64,000 bases of DNA from DATFNV01 sp963827935. Lineage in GTDB: Bacteria; Planctomycetota; Planctomycetia; Gemmatales; Gemmataceae. A program made the translations under genes and the position numbers. The DNA lies in NCBI GenBank assembly GCA_963827935.1, contig CAWHCN010000011.1, positions 868,001-932,000 of the forward strand. The letters are read 5' to 3'. The notes below the pieces were generated by a model. It had not been told where the DNA came from and did no database searches. It was given only the letters and a program-made list of their open reading frames with translations. The number at the start of each line of letters is the position of its first letter. The stretch's first letter is position 1. Positions 1 to 10,236 of this stretch are shown one piece after another.

Positions 1-702
1 ACCGCCGTACAGGATGGCGTCGTTGGTGCGGCCGATCGCGCTCAGCCAGTCGCCGGCGATGGGCGGCAACGGTGCCGTCCCGCAGCCCGACACCACCTGT
101 TGCAAATCGAAGCGAAGTTCGTGGAGCTTGTGCAGCGCTGTTTCCAGCGACCGCGCCACAACCTGCAGATTGCCGGCGATGCTGAACGCCGGCGCCGCCA
201 GCAGGGTGAGCTTGCCGGGTGGCAGACCGAGCTTCTCGGCGAGATAGTTTACAACAGCCTCGTCCGGCAGCTTGCGCGTCTCGAGGACGCCGACAGCCAC
301 GGGCGCCATTTCGCGGCCGGGCAGGTGATCGAACAGCTCTTCCTTACCGTAGGCCGCCCGCATCGGGCCGGAACCCATGGCGAAGAACTTGCCGGCCTGC
401 ACCTGCCAGCCGGCATATTGCGATGCCATGCAGGCGATGACCGGGGAGTCGGTCAGCACCTGAACCAGCAGGCCAGGCACGCCGCCGCCTTCGCCGGGCA
501 CAAGGCCAACGTCCGCTTGCCCGGCCAGGCACACCCGGGCCAAGCCCAGCCCGGCGTTCAGTCCGCCCACGGTTTTGACCCCACAATCGAGGACGCGTGC
601 TCCCCCCACGGTATGGACTTCGAGGCGCAGGGCGACGGCGTTGGCGGCCATGTGGTCGGCAAGACGCAGCGCTCGTTCGTTGAGCGTCACAGGCGCGGCC
701 AT
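1..702 (-). CDS. mch: Methenyltetrahydromethanopterin cyclohydrolase, 3' truncated by window edge
   Basis: Cytoplasmic enzyme of the H4MPT-linked C1 pathway; it interconverts methenyl-H4MPT and formyl-H4MPT. About 234 residues are present and the C-terminal part (roughly a quarter of a ~315-aa family member) runs off the left edge. Visible family motifs are QYAGWQV, FFAMGSGP, NLQVVARSLETALHKLHEL and, at the truncated end, IGRTNDAILYGG. The ATG at 702 is preceded by AAAGGAGAG, a good ribosome binding site. The next gene upstream on the same strand is an ATP-grasp protein of the type found with H4MPT genes in methylotrophs and planctomycetes. Identification is by recalled family motifs and is strong. 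Confidence 0.9.
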   Translation of the reverse strand, partial: MAAPVTLNERALRLADHMAANAVALRLEVHTVGGARVLDCGVKTVGGLNAGLGLARVCLAGQADVGLVPGEGGGVPGLLVQVLTDSPVIACMASQYAGWQVQAGKFFAMGSGPMRAAYGKEELFDHLPGREMAPVAVGVLETRKLPDEAVVNYLAEKLGLPPGKLTLLAAPAFSIAGNLQVVARSLETALHKLHELRFDLQQVVSGCGTAPLPPIAGDWLSAIGRTNDAILYGG

Positions 703-747
703 GAAACGGCTCTCCTTTGAGATTCCGGGTCGATCTTGCTGCGTAAT

Positions 748-1924
748 CTATCGGCCGAAGAGCCAGCGGTCGAGGTCGCCGGCCCGCCGCCGTAGCGCCT
801 CCCGGCAAGCTTCGACCGTCACCCCTGACTGAAACAGGGTCAGAATCGGTTGGCCCTCTTTGATTGCCGTTCCCGGGCACGGAAGATCGGCATAGTCCGG
901 CATACTCTCAATCGGCGCCGCAATTGCCGAATCCCAGGGTCCTTGCCCGGGGAAGCCAAGTTGCTGTGGTGCGAACAGGATTGCCTTGCCGATGACTGGC
1001 GAGCGGGGGGCGTTAGCCAGCCGGTTTCTCGTCTCACCGGGGGGCTGACGTCCCCCGCTCGCCTCGAACACCTCCCGGTGCAACGCCAGTGTCCGCAGTC
1101 CCGTGGCGTACTCGATCACCTCGACCGATGCGGTGGTGCGGGGATTGACCTCGACCGGGTACGGCCCGCCGGCGTTCAGGATGAAGTCCACCCCAAACAG
1201 CCCCTTCAGGCCGAAAGCCTGGGCCAGTGCCGATCCAATGGCGGTGACGGTCCGCGCGTTTTCCAGCTCCAAGTCGATTGGTCCGATGCTGCCGCAGTAA
1301 TGGAATGCGGCGGCGTGCAGCCACGGCTCGCCAACCAGCTGCCGCGTTACGCCGAGCAGTCGCGCGGACTGCCCGTCGCCGACGTGGATTGCGGCGTAGG
1401 AGTCGCCCTCCAGTAACTCCTGGCAGTACCACGGGCGGCCGGCCCTGGACCGCGGCGCACGGCCGTCCCACAGGCGAATGCCGCTCCCTCCGGCCCCATC
1501 GAGAGGCTTGAGCAACCAGCGTGCGGGAGATGGCGGTACGGAGTCGCTGGGCCGAGCGCCGGGCAAGGGAGTCCGCCCGGCGAAGGAGATCGGCAACTGC
1601 AAACGGTGAGCGAACTCGGCGCAAGATGTCGGCCGAATTGCCCCAGAGCGGTTTTCGGCGCTGCGCCATTGCCTCGATCAGATCGGGTCGATTCTCTAGT
1701 CCGCCGGTGTAGAGCCACGGTCCCGGTACGCTCAGGGCTGGCAGATCGAGGAACCCGCGGGGGTAATCCCCTGGGTTCAAGCGCCGCACGGGACAGCGAG
1801 CCTGGAGATCGGCATCGGCAAACAGGTCGGCACAAATGGGATGGAAGCCGGCGCGGAGGGCGGAGAAGGCGGCGGCGCGGGTGCTGGCACCGACAATCAG
1901 CAAGGACTCCCCTGGTCTGGCCAC
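748..1924 (-). CDS. ATP-grasp carboligase-like protein of the H4MPT/C1 gene set (frameshifted)
   Basis: Predicted ATP-grasp ligase (COG2232-like), probably making an H4MPT- or methanofuran-related cofactor, inferred from adjacency to mch. The N-terminal part (GESLLIVGASTRAAAFSALR) reads in one frame to about 1575. The ATP-grasp core (RWLLKPLDGAGGSGIRLW, KGLFGVDFILN, PVEVNPRTTASVEV) reads in another, so one indel lies near 1555-1580. GTG 1924 is the likely start; an ATG further out would overlap the divergent heme-protein gene. A 66-bp palindrome (998-1063) lies in frame near the C-terminus. The exact substrate cannot be told from sequence. Confidence 0.75.
998..1063. repeat. GGCGAGCGG-family palindrome inside a coding sequence
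   Basis: Arms of about 28 bp start GGCGAGCGGGGG and close with the inverse CCCCCGCTCGCC. The palindrome is imperfect (a few mismatches). It belongs to the same family as 28637-28698, 29402-29469, 32502-32568 and 48162-48229, but sits within the reading frame of the ATP-grasp gene, adding roughly 22 codons without a stop. Confidence 0.85.
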
Positions 1925-2017
1925 GCCGTTGCTACCTGGTTGCCGGTTCGTTACACTCGCCTTTGGCCTGCCCGGGCCCTGCCAGCGACGATACGAAAAA
2001 TGCCCGCGGGAGGATAG

Positions 2018-5000
2018 ATGATGCGAAGCCCCGGACTGCGAGGATTGCTCCATTCGGGACTTCCCGCCCTGGCCCTCGTGCTTCCCGGCCTCCTCTTCGC
2101 CGAGCCGCCGCCCGGCAAGCCGCCCGCCGGCCCGCTGTCACCCACGGAGGAATTGGCCACCTTCCGCGTCCCCAAAGGCTTCCGCGTCGAGTTGGTCGCC
2201 GCCGAGCCCCAGGTGGTCGATCCCGTCGCGATGGCCTTCGACGAGGAGGGCCGCATCTTTGTCGCCGAGATGCGCGGCTACCCTAATGGGGGCGTCGCCG
2301 AAGGCGACGTCACCTCGGGTCGGATCAGGTTGCTGGAAGACCGCGACGGCGACGGCATCTACGAGACCGCCACCGTCTATGCGGATCATCTGCGCTTCCC
2401 CACCGCCGTCATGCCGTGGAAGGGCGGGCTTTTGGTCGCCAACGCCCCGGACATCCTCGCGCTGGAGGATACCGACGGCGACGGCAAGGCCGATCGAACG
2501 CACCGCCTGTACACCGGCTTCGGCCTGAAGAACATCCAGCAACTGATCAACAGCCTCCAATGGGGATTGGATAACTGGGTGTACGGCGTCGCAGGCAACA
2601 ACGGCGGCAGCATCACCGCCCCGGAGGCGCCTGGAATGCCGCCCGTGGCACTCAACGGCCGCGGCGTCCGCTTCCACCCGGAGACGCCCGGGTCCCTTGA
2701 ACCCACCACCGGCGGCGGACAGTATGGCCTGGCCCCGGACGACTGGCAGAACTGGTTCACGGCCACCAACAGCCAGCACCTGCGGCACATGGTCCTGCCC
2801 GATCACTATCTGCGCCGCAACCCGGCGCTGCCGGTGGCCGCTGTCACGCTCGACATCCCCGATCACGGGGCCGCCTGCAAGGTCCATCGCATCAGCCCCT
2901 TCGAGGCCTGGCGCGTCGAGCGCACCGAACGCCGTGCCAAGGGGCCGGACGCCCAGCGCTTCCCCTCGACGGAGTTGGTGCCGGGCGGTTTCATCACCTC
3001 GGCGTGCAGCCCCATCGTATACGCCGCGGACCTCTTCCCCGCGGCCTACCATGGCAACACCTTCGTCTGCGATCCCGCCAACAATCTTGTCCACCGTGAT
3101 CTTTTGGAGCCGAAGGGGGCGACCTTCACCGCCCGCCGTGCCGACCCCGACTCCGAATTCCTGGCCTCCACCGACACCTGGTTTCGGCCGGTTCACCTCA
3201 GCATCGGGCCGGATGGAGCCCTCTACGTCCTTGACTTCTATCGGGAAGCCATCGAGTCGCCGTTATCTTTGCCCGAGGATATCAAGAAGAAAATGAATCT
3301 GGAGAGTCGCGGCCGTGGCCGCATCTGGCGCATTGTGCCAGAAGGACAAAGGACAAAGGACAAAGGACGAAGGACAAAACCGGCCCTTCGGAAGGCACCC
3401 GTCGAGCAGCTCGTCAAGCACCTGGCCGATCCGAATATCTGGTGGCGCTTGACAGCCCAGCGACTGCTCGTTGAGCGGCAGGACCGAAGCGCGGTCAAGG
3501 CGCTGGCCACGCTGGCCCGCAACGCCGAGTTGGCCCCAGGCCGGGCCCATGCCCTGTGGACCTTGCGCGGGCTCGGGGCGCTGGGGGATGAGCTGATCGT
3601 TGAAGCCCTCAAGGATCGCGATGCCGGGGTCCGCGAGCAGGCCTTGCGGCTGGCTGACGAACGTCTGGCGAAATCGGAGCCGCTGCGCCGGGTTGTGGTT
3701 CCACTGGTCGATGATCCCTCGCCGCGCGTGCGCTTCCAGCTCGCCTTCACCCTGGGCGAGGCCGACGCTCCGGAGTTGGTCGCCGCACTAGCCCGGGTAG
3801 CGCGGAAGGATGTGGCCGATCCGTGGACGCAGACCGCTGTCCTCAGCTCCGCCAGCCACATCGCCCCAGAACTGCTGGAAGCGCTGACACACGACCGCCA
3901 GTTCGCCGCCAACCCTGATCCGCTTCAGTTGCAGTTTCTGACCCGCCTGACCGGATTGGTGGCGGCCCGGAACACCGACGCGCACCTGGCTCGCGTGCTG
4001 GCCCTGCTCGGCGACCCGGCCGACAACAGCGCGTGGCAGCTGGCTCTGCTCAATGGCCTGGGCCAGGGGCTTGCGAACACGGCGCGGCCGCTCAACCGCC
4101 TCTGGGATGCACCCCCACCGGAATTGAAGGACGCCATCCAAAAGGCGCTGCCGTTCTTCCAGCGTGCGGCCGCCACCCTGCGGAAGCCGAGGGCTCCCGT
4201 GGCCGAGCGTCTGGCCGCCGCGCGGCTTCTCGGCAACGGACCGTTCGCCCTGGCGCTGCCGGCGCTACAAGACGGCCTGGGACCCCAGAACCCCGCCGAG
4301 GTCCAGCTCGCCGCCGTGCGCGCCCTTTCCGCCCATGACAGCGGCCGGGTCCCCGAAGTCCTGCTCGCCGGCTGGACCGGCTACAGCCCAGGTATCCGCC
4401 GCGAGGTGCTCGAAGCCCTGTTCGCCCGACCCGCCCGCCTGACGGCCCTGCTCGATGCCGTCGAAGCCAAAAAGGTCCAGGCAGGTCAGATCGAGCCGGC
4501 ACGCGTGGACCAATTGCGAAAGTATCCCGACGCCAAGGTCCGCCAGCGTGCCCTCGCCCTGTTGGCCGCTCAGACCACCGCCGACCGGCGCAAGATCATG
4601 GAACAGTACGGTTCTGCCCTCGATCTGAAGGCGGACCCGACCCGCGGCAAGCTGATGTTCAAGAAGACCTGCGCCACCTGTCATCGCCTCGAAAACGAAG
4701 GCGTGGAGGTCGGACCCGACCTGCTCTCAGCCCTGCGGAACAAGTCGAAGGAGCAGCTCCTGAGTGACATCCTCGATCCGAGCCGCGAGGTCGATCCCCG
4801 CTACATCAACTACCAGGTGACGACGAAGGCGGGCCGCACCTTCAGCGGCATGATCGCCGCCGAGACCGCCTCCAGCATCACCCTGCGCCGCGCCGAGAAG
4901 GCCGAGGACACCATCCTGCGCAGCCAGATCGACGAAATCCAGGCGACCCCCAAATCGGTCATGCCGGAGGGGTTGGAAATGCAATTATCGAAACAGGACC

Positions 5001-5047
5001 TGGCCAACGTCATCGCCTACCTGCGACAGGTCGGCTCCGGGAAGTAA
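2018..5047 (+). CDS. PVC-type membrane-bound dehydrogenase / HEAT / heme-binding protein
   Basis: Exported 1009-aa planctomycete protein, probably a redox enzyme facing the periplasm; substrate unknown. Order: signal peptide (1 to about 30), a PVC dehydrogenase beta-propeller-like domain (TIGR02604 type, about 45-450, beginning FRVPKGFRVELVAAEP), HEAT-like helices (about 470-840), then a C-terminal PVC heme domain with C885-A-T-C888-H889 followed by GVEVGPDLL and DILDPSREVDPRY. The start is set by GGGAGGATAG just before tandem ATGs. A heptad DNA repeat at 3342-3379 encodes a charged linker (KDKGQRTKDKG) between propeller and HEAT parts. It diverges from the ATP-grasp gene. Confidence 0.9.
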   Translation: MMRSPGLRGLLHSGLPALALVLPGLLFAEPPPGKPPAGPLSPTEELATFRVPKGFRVELVAAEPQVVDPVAMAFDEEGRIFVAEMRGYPNGGVAEGDVTSGRIRLLEDRDGDGIYETATVYADHLRFPTAVMPWKGGLLVANAPDILALEDTDGDGKADRTHRLYTGFGLKNIQQLINSLQWGLDNWVYGVAGNNGGSITAPEAPGMPPVALNGRGVRFHPETPGSLEPTTGGGQYGLAPDDWQNWFTATNSQHLRHMVLPDHYLRRNPALPVAAVTLDIPDHGAACKVHRISPFEAWRVERTERRAKGPDAQRFPSTELVPGGFITSACSPIVYAADLFPAAYHGNTFVCDPANNLVHRDLLEPKGATFTARRADPDSEFLASTDTWFRPVHLSIGPDGALYVLDFYREAIESPLSLPEDIKKKMNLESRGRGRIWRIVPEGQRTKDKGRRTKPALRKAPVEQLVKHLADPNIWWRLTAQRLLVERQDRSAVKALATLARNAELAPGRAHALWTLRGLGALGDELIVEALKDRDAGVREQALRLADERLAKSEPLRRVVVPLVDDPSPRVRFQLAFTLGEADAPELVAALARVARKDVADPWTQTAVLSSASHIAPELLEALTHDRQFAANPDPLQLQFLTRLTGLVAARNTDAHLARVLALLGDPADNSAWQLALLNGLGQGLANTARPLNRLWDAPPPELKDAIQKALPFFQRAAATLRKPRAPVAERLAAARLLGNGPFALALPALQDGLGPQNPAEVQLAAVRALSAHDSGRVPEVLLAGWTGYSPGIRREVLEALFARPARLTALLDAVEAKKVQAGQIEPARVDQLRKYPDAKVRQRALALLAAQTTADRRKIMEQYGSALDLKADPTRGKLMFKKTCATCHRLENEGVEVGPDLLSALRNKSKEQLLSDILDPSREVDPRYINYQVTTKAGRTFSGMIAAETASSITLRRAEKAEDTILRSQIDEIQATPKSVMPEGLEMQLSKQDLANVIAYLRQVGSGK
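3342..3379 (+). repeat. 7-bp tandem repeat (AAGGACA-type) within CDS
   Basis: Five near-exact copies of a heptamer (AAGGACA, one with AAGGACG). Because 7 is not a multiple of 3 the array cycles through frames; it stays open and encodes a Lys/Arg/Asp/Gly-rich linker between two domains of the heme protein. Confidence 0.8.
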
Positions 5048-5102
5048 GTCTACACGCTCGGACTGGCAGGGTGGGTCGAGCGAAGCGAGACCCACCGATT
5101 TG

Positions 5103-6832
5103 TCAGGGGATGACACTCGTCCAGACATACGCCTGCAACAGCACCAGCAGGCCCATGAGCGCCGCCAGGGCGAGACTGTGGAGGAAGACGAAACGCAGGA
5201 TCGGACCCTCTTGCCCCGACTGCCCGGTGGCTGCCGCGGAGACGACGATGCTCTGGGCATCGATCATCTTGCCCATGACGCCGCCGGTGCTGTTGGCCGT
5301 CGCCAGCAGCACCACCGCGCCGGATGGAGCTGACGGCGGCCGGCAACACGCCACCGCGCACCAGCCCCTCGGCCGTGATCTTCTGCAAACCGCCGAACAG
5401 GGCATTGGACGACGTATCCGATCCGGTAAGTGCCACACCCAGCCAGCCCAGCAGGGCGGCGAAAAAGGGATAGAGGGCGCCGGTGCGCGTGAAGGCCAGG
5501 CCGAGCGTCGCATCCATGCCGCTGTAGCGCGTGCCATAGGCCAGTGCCAGCATGCAGGCGATGGTGACCAGCGGCCAGCGCATGCGATGGCATGTGGCAG
5601 CAAAGATACGCAGGAATCGCCCGGGGCCGACGCGGAGCCACGCGGCCGACAGAATCGTCGCCACGAAAATGGCCGTGCCGGTCGCGGACAGCCAGTTGAA
5701 GGTGAACTCGGCCTTTTCCGGTGTCGTCGGCCGTTTGGCCGTCGGCGCGGCTACGACCGGTGGCGATCGCAGGATGCGCTCGTGAAGCCCGGGCATGTTA
5801 GCCTTCGGCGCCGACAGCTCGTTGAGCCCGTCTTTCACCGGCTTCAGCCCGACCAGGAACACGAGCGCGGAGAGCAGTAGCCACGGCACCCAGGCGCGGA
5901 CCACTCGAGCCGCGCGAGGGCGGGACCGGTGAGGCCGCCGCTGTGCTGGCAAACTCCGGGTCGGCCGCCGGTTGCCAGAAACGCAACAGTCCGCCCAGGG
6001 CGAGCAGCGATGCCAGCCCGGCAACGACATCCACCAGGGCCGGGCCGACGAAATTGGCGATGAGGAACTGCACCAGGGCGAAGCTGCCGCCGGTGACCAG
6101 CAAAGCCGGCCAGATGCCGCGGACCGCTCGCCAACCGCCCATGGTCGCCACCAGCCAGACCGGCACGATCAGCGAAAAGAACGGCAACTGCCGGCCGGCC
6201 ATTTGACTCAGCCGCAACTCCCACGCCGTCAAGTCTATGTCGGCCGGCACTGTCATCTTCGCCAGCATGGCGATCGGCGTGCCCAGCGCGCCGAAGGCGA
6301 CAGGGGACGTATTGGCGATCAGCGCCAGTCCGGCCGCCTGGATTGGCTTGAAGCCGGCGCCGATGAGCAAGGCCGCCGAAATGGCGACCGGCGTGCCGAA
6401 CCCCGCCGCCCCCTCGATGAAGGCTCCGAAACAGAAGGCGATGAGCAGCGCCTGAATGCGCCGATCGGCGGACAGACCCATCACGGAGTGCTTGACTAGC
6501 TCAAACTGGCCGGTCTCGACGGTGAGGGCGTAGAGGAAGATGGCGGCCAGGACAATCCAGCCAATAGGGAAGAGGCCGTATGCCGCTCCATACCCAGCGC
6601 CGGCCAGCAGGGTGCCGGCCCAGGCGGCCAGTCCGCTGCCACCCGCAGCCTCCACCGGCCGGAACCCAAAGAGCGCGACCAGGAACGCCGTTACCAGGCC
6701 TGCAACAGCTGCTGTGTGGGCGGCCACCCGACCCGTAGCGAGCAGGCCAAGAAGCAACACGACCGGGAGGGCGGCCAGCAACGTCGAGAGCAGGGGGGAC
6801 TGAAAAGGATCGTAGTTCTGGGTGAACGTCAT
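5103..6832 (-). CDS. lutP: L-lactate permease family transporter (frameshifted)
   Basis: Inner-membrane secondary transporter of the LctP/LutP family (PF02652), importing lactate or glycolate. The N-terminal half (MTFTQNYDPFQSP, GYGAAYGLFPIGWIV, FIEGAAGFGTPVAISAALL, ANTSPVAFGALGTP) is intact. The rest (FNWLSATGTAIFVATILSA, ALYPFFAALLGWLGVALTG, SDTSSNALFGGLQ, NSTGGVMGKMIDAQSIVVS) needs two frame changes, near 5905-5940 and near 5325. Reconstructed length (~575 aa) fits the family, with a dozen or more hydrophobic segments. ATG 6832 starts the conserved N-terminus; no clear ribosome binding site is seen. It converges on the heme-protein gene, with 55 bp between. Confidence 0.9.
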
Positions 6833-6899
6833 GACGGCGGTCCGCGGGGACGGGTTGAGGCGTCCCGGGATTATCGCGGATCGGCGGCCGAGTGCCAAA

Positions 6900-7112
6900 T
6901 TATTCCCGCTCGTTCGGCTCGCGCCGCCGCGTCGCGTCCTGATCCAGCCCGTTGAGCGTCTCCGACGTGTTGCGCCCGAAGTCGTACTCGCTGTGCGCAG
7001 CCTCTTCCGGGTTCTCTTGCAGCTCTCGCTTCAGGTGCTTTCGGCGCCGTTTGTTGCCGGCACGCTTGACATCGCGTTTCAATTTCCGGATCTGGCGTTT
7101 TTGTGGGTCCAT
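6900..7112 (-). CDS. Small basic conserved hypothetical protein (70 aa)
   Basis: Highly charged protein. The first half is Lys/Arg-rich (QIRKLKRDVKRAGNKRRRK) and probably helical; the second half is acidic and polar (NPEEAAHSEYDFGRNTSE). I recall short proteins of this pattern from planctomycetes, but no function is known to me. It lies 3 bp after the end of the upstream membrane-protein gene, so it is probably co-transcribed. The basic N-terminus could bind nucleic acid; that is inference only. Confidence 0.7.
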   Translation of the reverse strand: MDPQKRQIRKLKRDVKRAGNKRRRKHLKRELQENPEEAAHSEYDFGRNTSETLNGLDQDATRRREPNERE

Positions 7113-7115
7113 GTG

Positions 7116-7952
7116 TTACGGACTCCTCGCGGGCGATCCGGGTTCGCACGGTTCCGATGGCGGCGCGGTGGCTTTCGTGCGACGCCGGTCACGCCACCCC
7201 TCAAACGCGCACAGCGCGAGCGGCGCGAGCACCCCGAGGACGGCGACGTAGAACCAGAGTGTGTAGGCGGCACGAACGCCGTGGCGGATCCAATAGCGCT
7301 TTCCGTCGCTGTCGATCCCGTAGAAGTGAGCACCGCGCGGTTCGGCCGGGGGCTGCTCGGCGGCGGGCTCGGGCGGGGATCGCGAGGCGGCGTCCTTCTC
7401 CATCGCTCTGACGATCGGGAAGTGAATGAGAACCTGTGCGCCGAGCAACAGAAGCGCAGCCGCGACACAGACACTCACGGCCCAGCGCTGGCGCCGTCCG
7501 ACCGGTTGAAACAACGCAGCCAAGGCACCGCCCACGAGTGCTGGCCAGGCCGCCATCATCGGCGACGCACTCAAGTGAGCGGCAAGTTCCGCTTCCTGTT
7601 TGGACGTGTCTTCTGACTTGGAAGGGATGGTGCAAGTCCCGAGGGCCGCTTGCAAACCGCTCTCTGTGCACATCGGTTCCTCGTCCCGCAGCGGTAGCAG
7701 GCCGACGGGGATCTTATCGTCTTTGGTCTGGGGTTCAGGCGGCGCGTCGGACGGGACTCGTTCGCTGACGCATTGGATCTGTATCCAGGGCAGGGGGAAC
7801 ACGAACAGCGCCAGCAGCAGGAACGATGGCGAGGCGAAGCGCACGAGGCCGAACCGCGGAGCCGGCTGGCGAACCGGGCCGGCCTCTTCTTGCGAGAGGC
7901 CGACGGGCGATTCGAGAGCCGCGTCGGGCTCGTTGGGCAAGGAGGCGGTCAC
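7116..7952 (-). CDS. Hypothetical membrane protein, 3-4 TM segments
   Basis: Protein of 278 aa with a Pro-rich cytoplasmic N-terminus, a hydrophobic segment near 38-55 (FLLLALFVFPLPWI), a long loop with three cysteines, two further hydrophobic segments (PALVGGALAALF and VSVCVAAALLLLGAQVLI) and a last one near the C-terminus (LWFYVAVLGVLAPLALCAF), ending in a basic tail. No catalytic motif is visible. I cannot assign a family. It is packed tightly between the Uma2 gene and the small basic protein on the same strand. Confidence 0.65.
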   Translation of the reverse strand: MTASLPNEPDAALESPVGLSQEEAGPVRQPAPRFGLVRFASPSFLLLALFVFPLPWIQIQCVSERVPSDAPPEPQTKDDKIPVGLLPLRDEEPMCTESGLQAALGTCTIPSKSEDTSKQEAELAAHLSASPMMAAWPALVGGALAALFQPVGRRQRWAVSVCVAAALLLLGAQVLIHFPIVRAMEKDAASRSPPEPAAEQPPAEPRGAHFYGIDSDGKRYWIRHGVRAAYTLWFYVAVLGVLAPLALCAFEGWRDRRRTKATAPPSEPCEPGSPARSP

Positions 7953-7985
7953 GGGCCGGGCCCTCCGGGAGTGAGTACGGGCAAA

Positions 7986-8672
7986 TCACGACTGCCGGCG
8001 GCGAAGCTCCTCGTTTTCGCGCCGCAGGCGCTCCACTTCTGCCTCCGCGTCCTGCTGGCGCGCTTCCGCGCGTTGTCGTGCCTCGTCTGGCGTCGGCAAC
8101 CACTGCCTCGACTGCGGATCCCACAGCCTGAGCGTGCGGCCTGCGCCCTCCAGGTGCAGGCCGAGCCGGCGACTCGGCAATCGTCCGTCTACGTCCCTGA
8201 TCGGCAGATACTTCCCGGCCCGCAATCGAAAGCCCTGCAACGCCGGGTCGAGATACTCGCCGCGCGGATCGAACAGGAAGTATTCCTTCACCCGCAGCAC
8301 GTCGCGATAGAGGGCCAACTTCGTGACCGTATCCTCGTGGCGCGTCGATTTCGACGTGAATTCGATCACCAAATCCGGCGACTTTCCCTCCTCCCAGATC
8401 AGGTAATTGTCGCGCAGGTGATGCAGATGGTTGGGCACGCCGCGGACGATGAACACATCGGGAGAAACGTGCTTGCGCCGGTTGCCACGCTCGTAGAAGA
8501 CCAGCATGTTGCCGCCGACATAGACCCGAGGCTGCTGTAGGAAGAAATCTCGCAGCATCGGGATCAGTGTCAGCATGAGCAGAAGATGGACGTCGGTCTC
8601 GGCCATGGGTTTGCCGTCCCTCGTCGGGTAACGCAGCTGGTCCACCAGCGGCAGTCGGGTGATCCGCGACAT
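7986..8672 (-). CDS. Uma2 family (DUF820) putative PD-(D/E)XK nuclease
   Basis: Uma2-type proteins have a restriction-endonuclease-like fold and are greatly expanded in planctomycetes and cyanobacteria; their role is unsettled. The core shows KHVSPDVFIVRGVPN, SPDLVIEFTSKSTR (the acidic and Lys pair typical of the fold) and KVKEYFLFDPRGEYL-like text around 8250-8300. A C-terminal coiled coil follows (EARQQDAEAEVERLRREN). The length of 228 aa is usual for this subtype. ATG 8672 follows a GGGAACC stretch. A second Uma2 gene occurs at 38236. Confidence 0.85.
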   Translation of the reverse strand: MSRITRLPLVDQLRYPTRDGKPMAETDVHLLLMLTLIPMLRDFFLQQPRVYVGGNMLVFYERGNRRKHVSPDVFIVRGVPNHLHHLRDNYLIWEEGKSPDLVIEFTSKSTRHEDTVTKLALYRDVLRVKEYFLFDPRGEYLDPALQGFRLRAGKYLPIRDVDGRLPSRRLGLHLEGAGRTLRLWDPQSRQWLPTPDEARQRAEARQQDAEAEVERLRRENEELRRRQS

Positions 8673-8706
8673 TGGTTCCCTTTCAAATCAGGCGCGGGCT
8701 GGCCGC

Positions 8707-10105
8707 TCACCGACCGCGCACCTTCTTCACCTGCTCGTGAACCGTGGCCACAATTATCTCCTCAAGCCTCGGCCCCCACACCGTCGGCAGACCGTAGTAG
8801 ACCATCGCCCCGCCCCCTTCGTAGCCGCCTTCCTTCAGCACGCGCAGCGATGGGATGTAGGCCATCACATCGTTCGTGTAGCCGGCTATCCAGGTGTCGT
8901 CGCGGCCCAGCTCCTTTTTAAGCCGCAGCGAATAATCGACCACCACCTCGCCGCCCAGGGCGACGAAGGTTAGATCGTTGCCGAGCTGCCAGGCCTGGAC
9001 CGGATAAGGATAAGCGCCCGCCAGCGATCCTTTTTCTTTGATTTGTTGCAACAGATGCCGGGCCCGGGAGGCGATATATCGGTCCTTGTTCAGCGAATCC
9101 TCCACGAGTTTGTCGCGGCTCGGCAGATCGGCGAAGGGGAGGGGCACCTCCGTGAAGGCGGTTCGCAGCCGGCCCTCGATTGGCGTCATCGGCGCGGCCA
9201 GGACCGATTCGATACCGTGGGCCAACTCCTGGCCGTACTTCTCGGCGAGCTGAACGCTGCGGCGCGGTAGGGGATTCTGATCGGCGCCGCAGCCGGCCCA
9301 GAACAGCGCGATCGCATCGGGATGCTGCTTTTCCAGTGCCAGCTGGGCAAATCCCGGATAATCGCCCGACCACTGATAGAACGACAGAACCGTGGCATGG
9401 CAGGCATAGCCAAAGACGATGGCCTTGACGGTGCCATGCCGATCACGAATCGAAAGGACCGGCACATCGTGATCGACGGGCCCCGTCAGTTGGCCCAGGT
9501 CGCGCAGCCGGGGCACGTCGGCCTCCTTGTTCGTGCGGCGGTTGACGGCAAACGTCACCTTTCCGCTGCCTCGCGCCAGCTCCACCGGCTCGAGCCCGAG
9601 CGAGCGCAACTCCGACAACCGCGACCAGTTTCTCCGCCAGATTGCGGGCGTAATCGTCCACCAGCTTGTGCTCAGTGTCGTCGAGGAAGTACATCGCACT
9701 CAGGTTGTGCCCGACCACCGGGCCGGTGTGCGTGTGCGAGACGGCCAGGCAAATGCACTCGCGTGGCAGCTGGTACTTCTTGGTAATCTCACCGCAAACG
9801 GTGGTCGCCAGGTCGCGGGGGATGCCGACCAGGTCCATCGTGACCAGGGCCACGCGGCGCCCGTCCGGGTCTTCGAGGACCAGCGCCTTGGCCCACAGGT
9901 CGATCAGGGTTCCCTCGGCCGGTCTGTCGCGGTTGCCGTAGCCGGCCATCCACATGAGCTTGTCCGGCGTGATTTTCACCCGGGCCGCGCCGGCCTGCCA
10001 CGATCCGGCCTCGGCGGCATGGACGGAGCCGCTCACCAGCAACAAGATCATCACCAGGGCCGATCGCAGGCAGGGCCAGTTTGCGCGGAACCGCGTCCAG
10101 TTCAT
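8707..10105 (-). CDS. Neutral/alkaline non-lysosomal ceramidase-like secreted hydrolase (frameshifted)
   Basis: Signal peptide (MNWTRFRANW...GSVHA) then the neutral ceramidase N-terminal domain (PF04734) common in planctomycetes, predicted to hydrolyse an amide bond in the periplasm. Zinc-site-type motifs are AVSHTHTGP (about residue 125) and GYACHATVL. FWAGCGADQNPLPRR and ALGGEVVVDYSL also match the family. The two halves are in different frames, with one indel near 9610-9650. ATG 10105 gives a proper signal peptide. The mature lengths agree with short planctomycete members (~465 aa). The true substrate is unknown. Confidence 0.85.
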
Positions 10106-10236
10106 TGCGGTCTCACAAATGGAATCGAGTGTGGTGGGGCGCGCGCATTGTACCGCGCGGCCCAGGGAAACTCCTTGTGGGACCACCGGTAACGGCATAA
10201 ACTCGATGTGTTGACCCTGATGCCACGGGTGTCCCC

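Noticed and set aside
5050..6030. Separate genes for the pieces of the lactate permease
   Set aside because: Fragments align in order to one permease; breaks are single-base frame changes without start signals.
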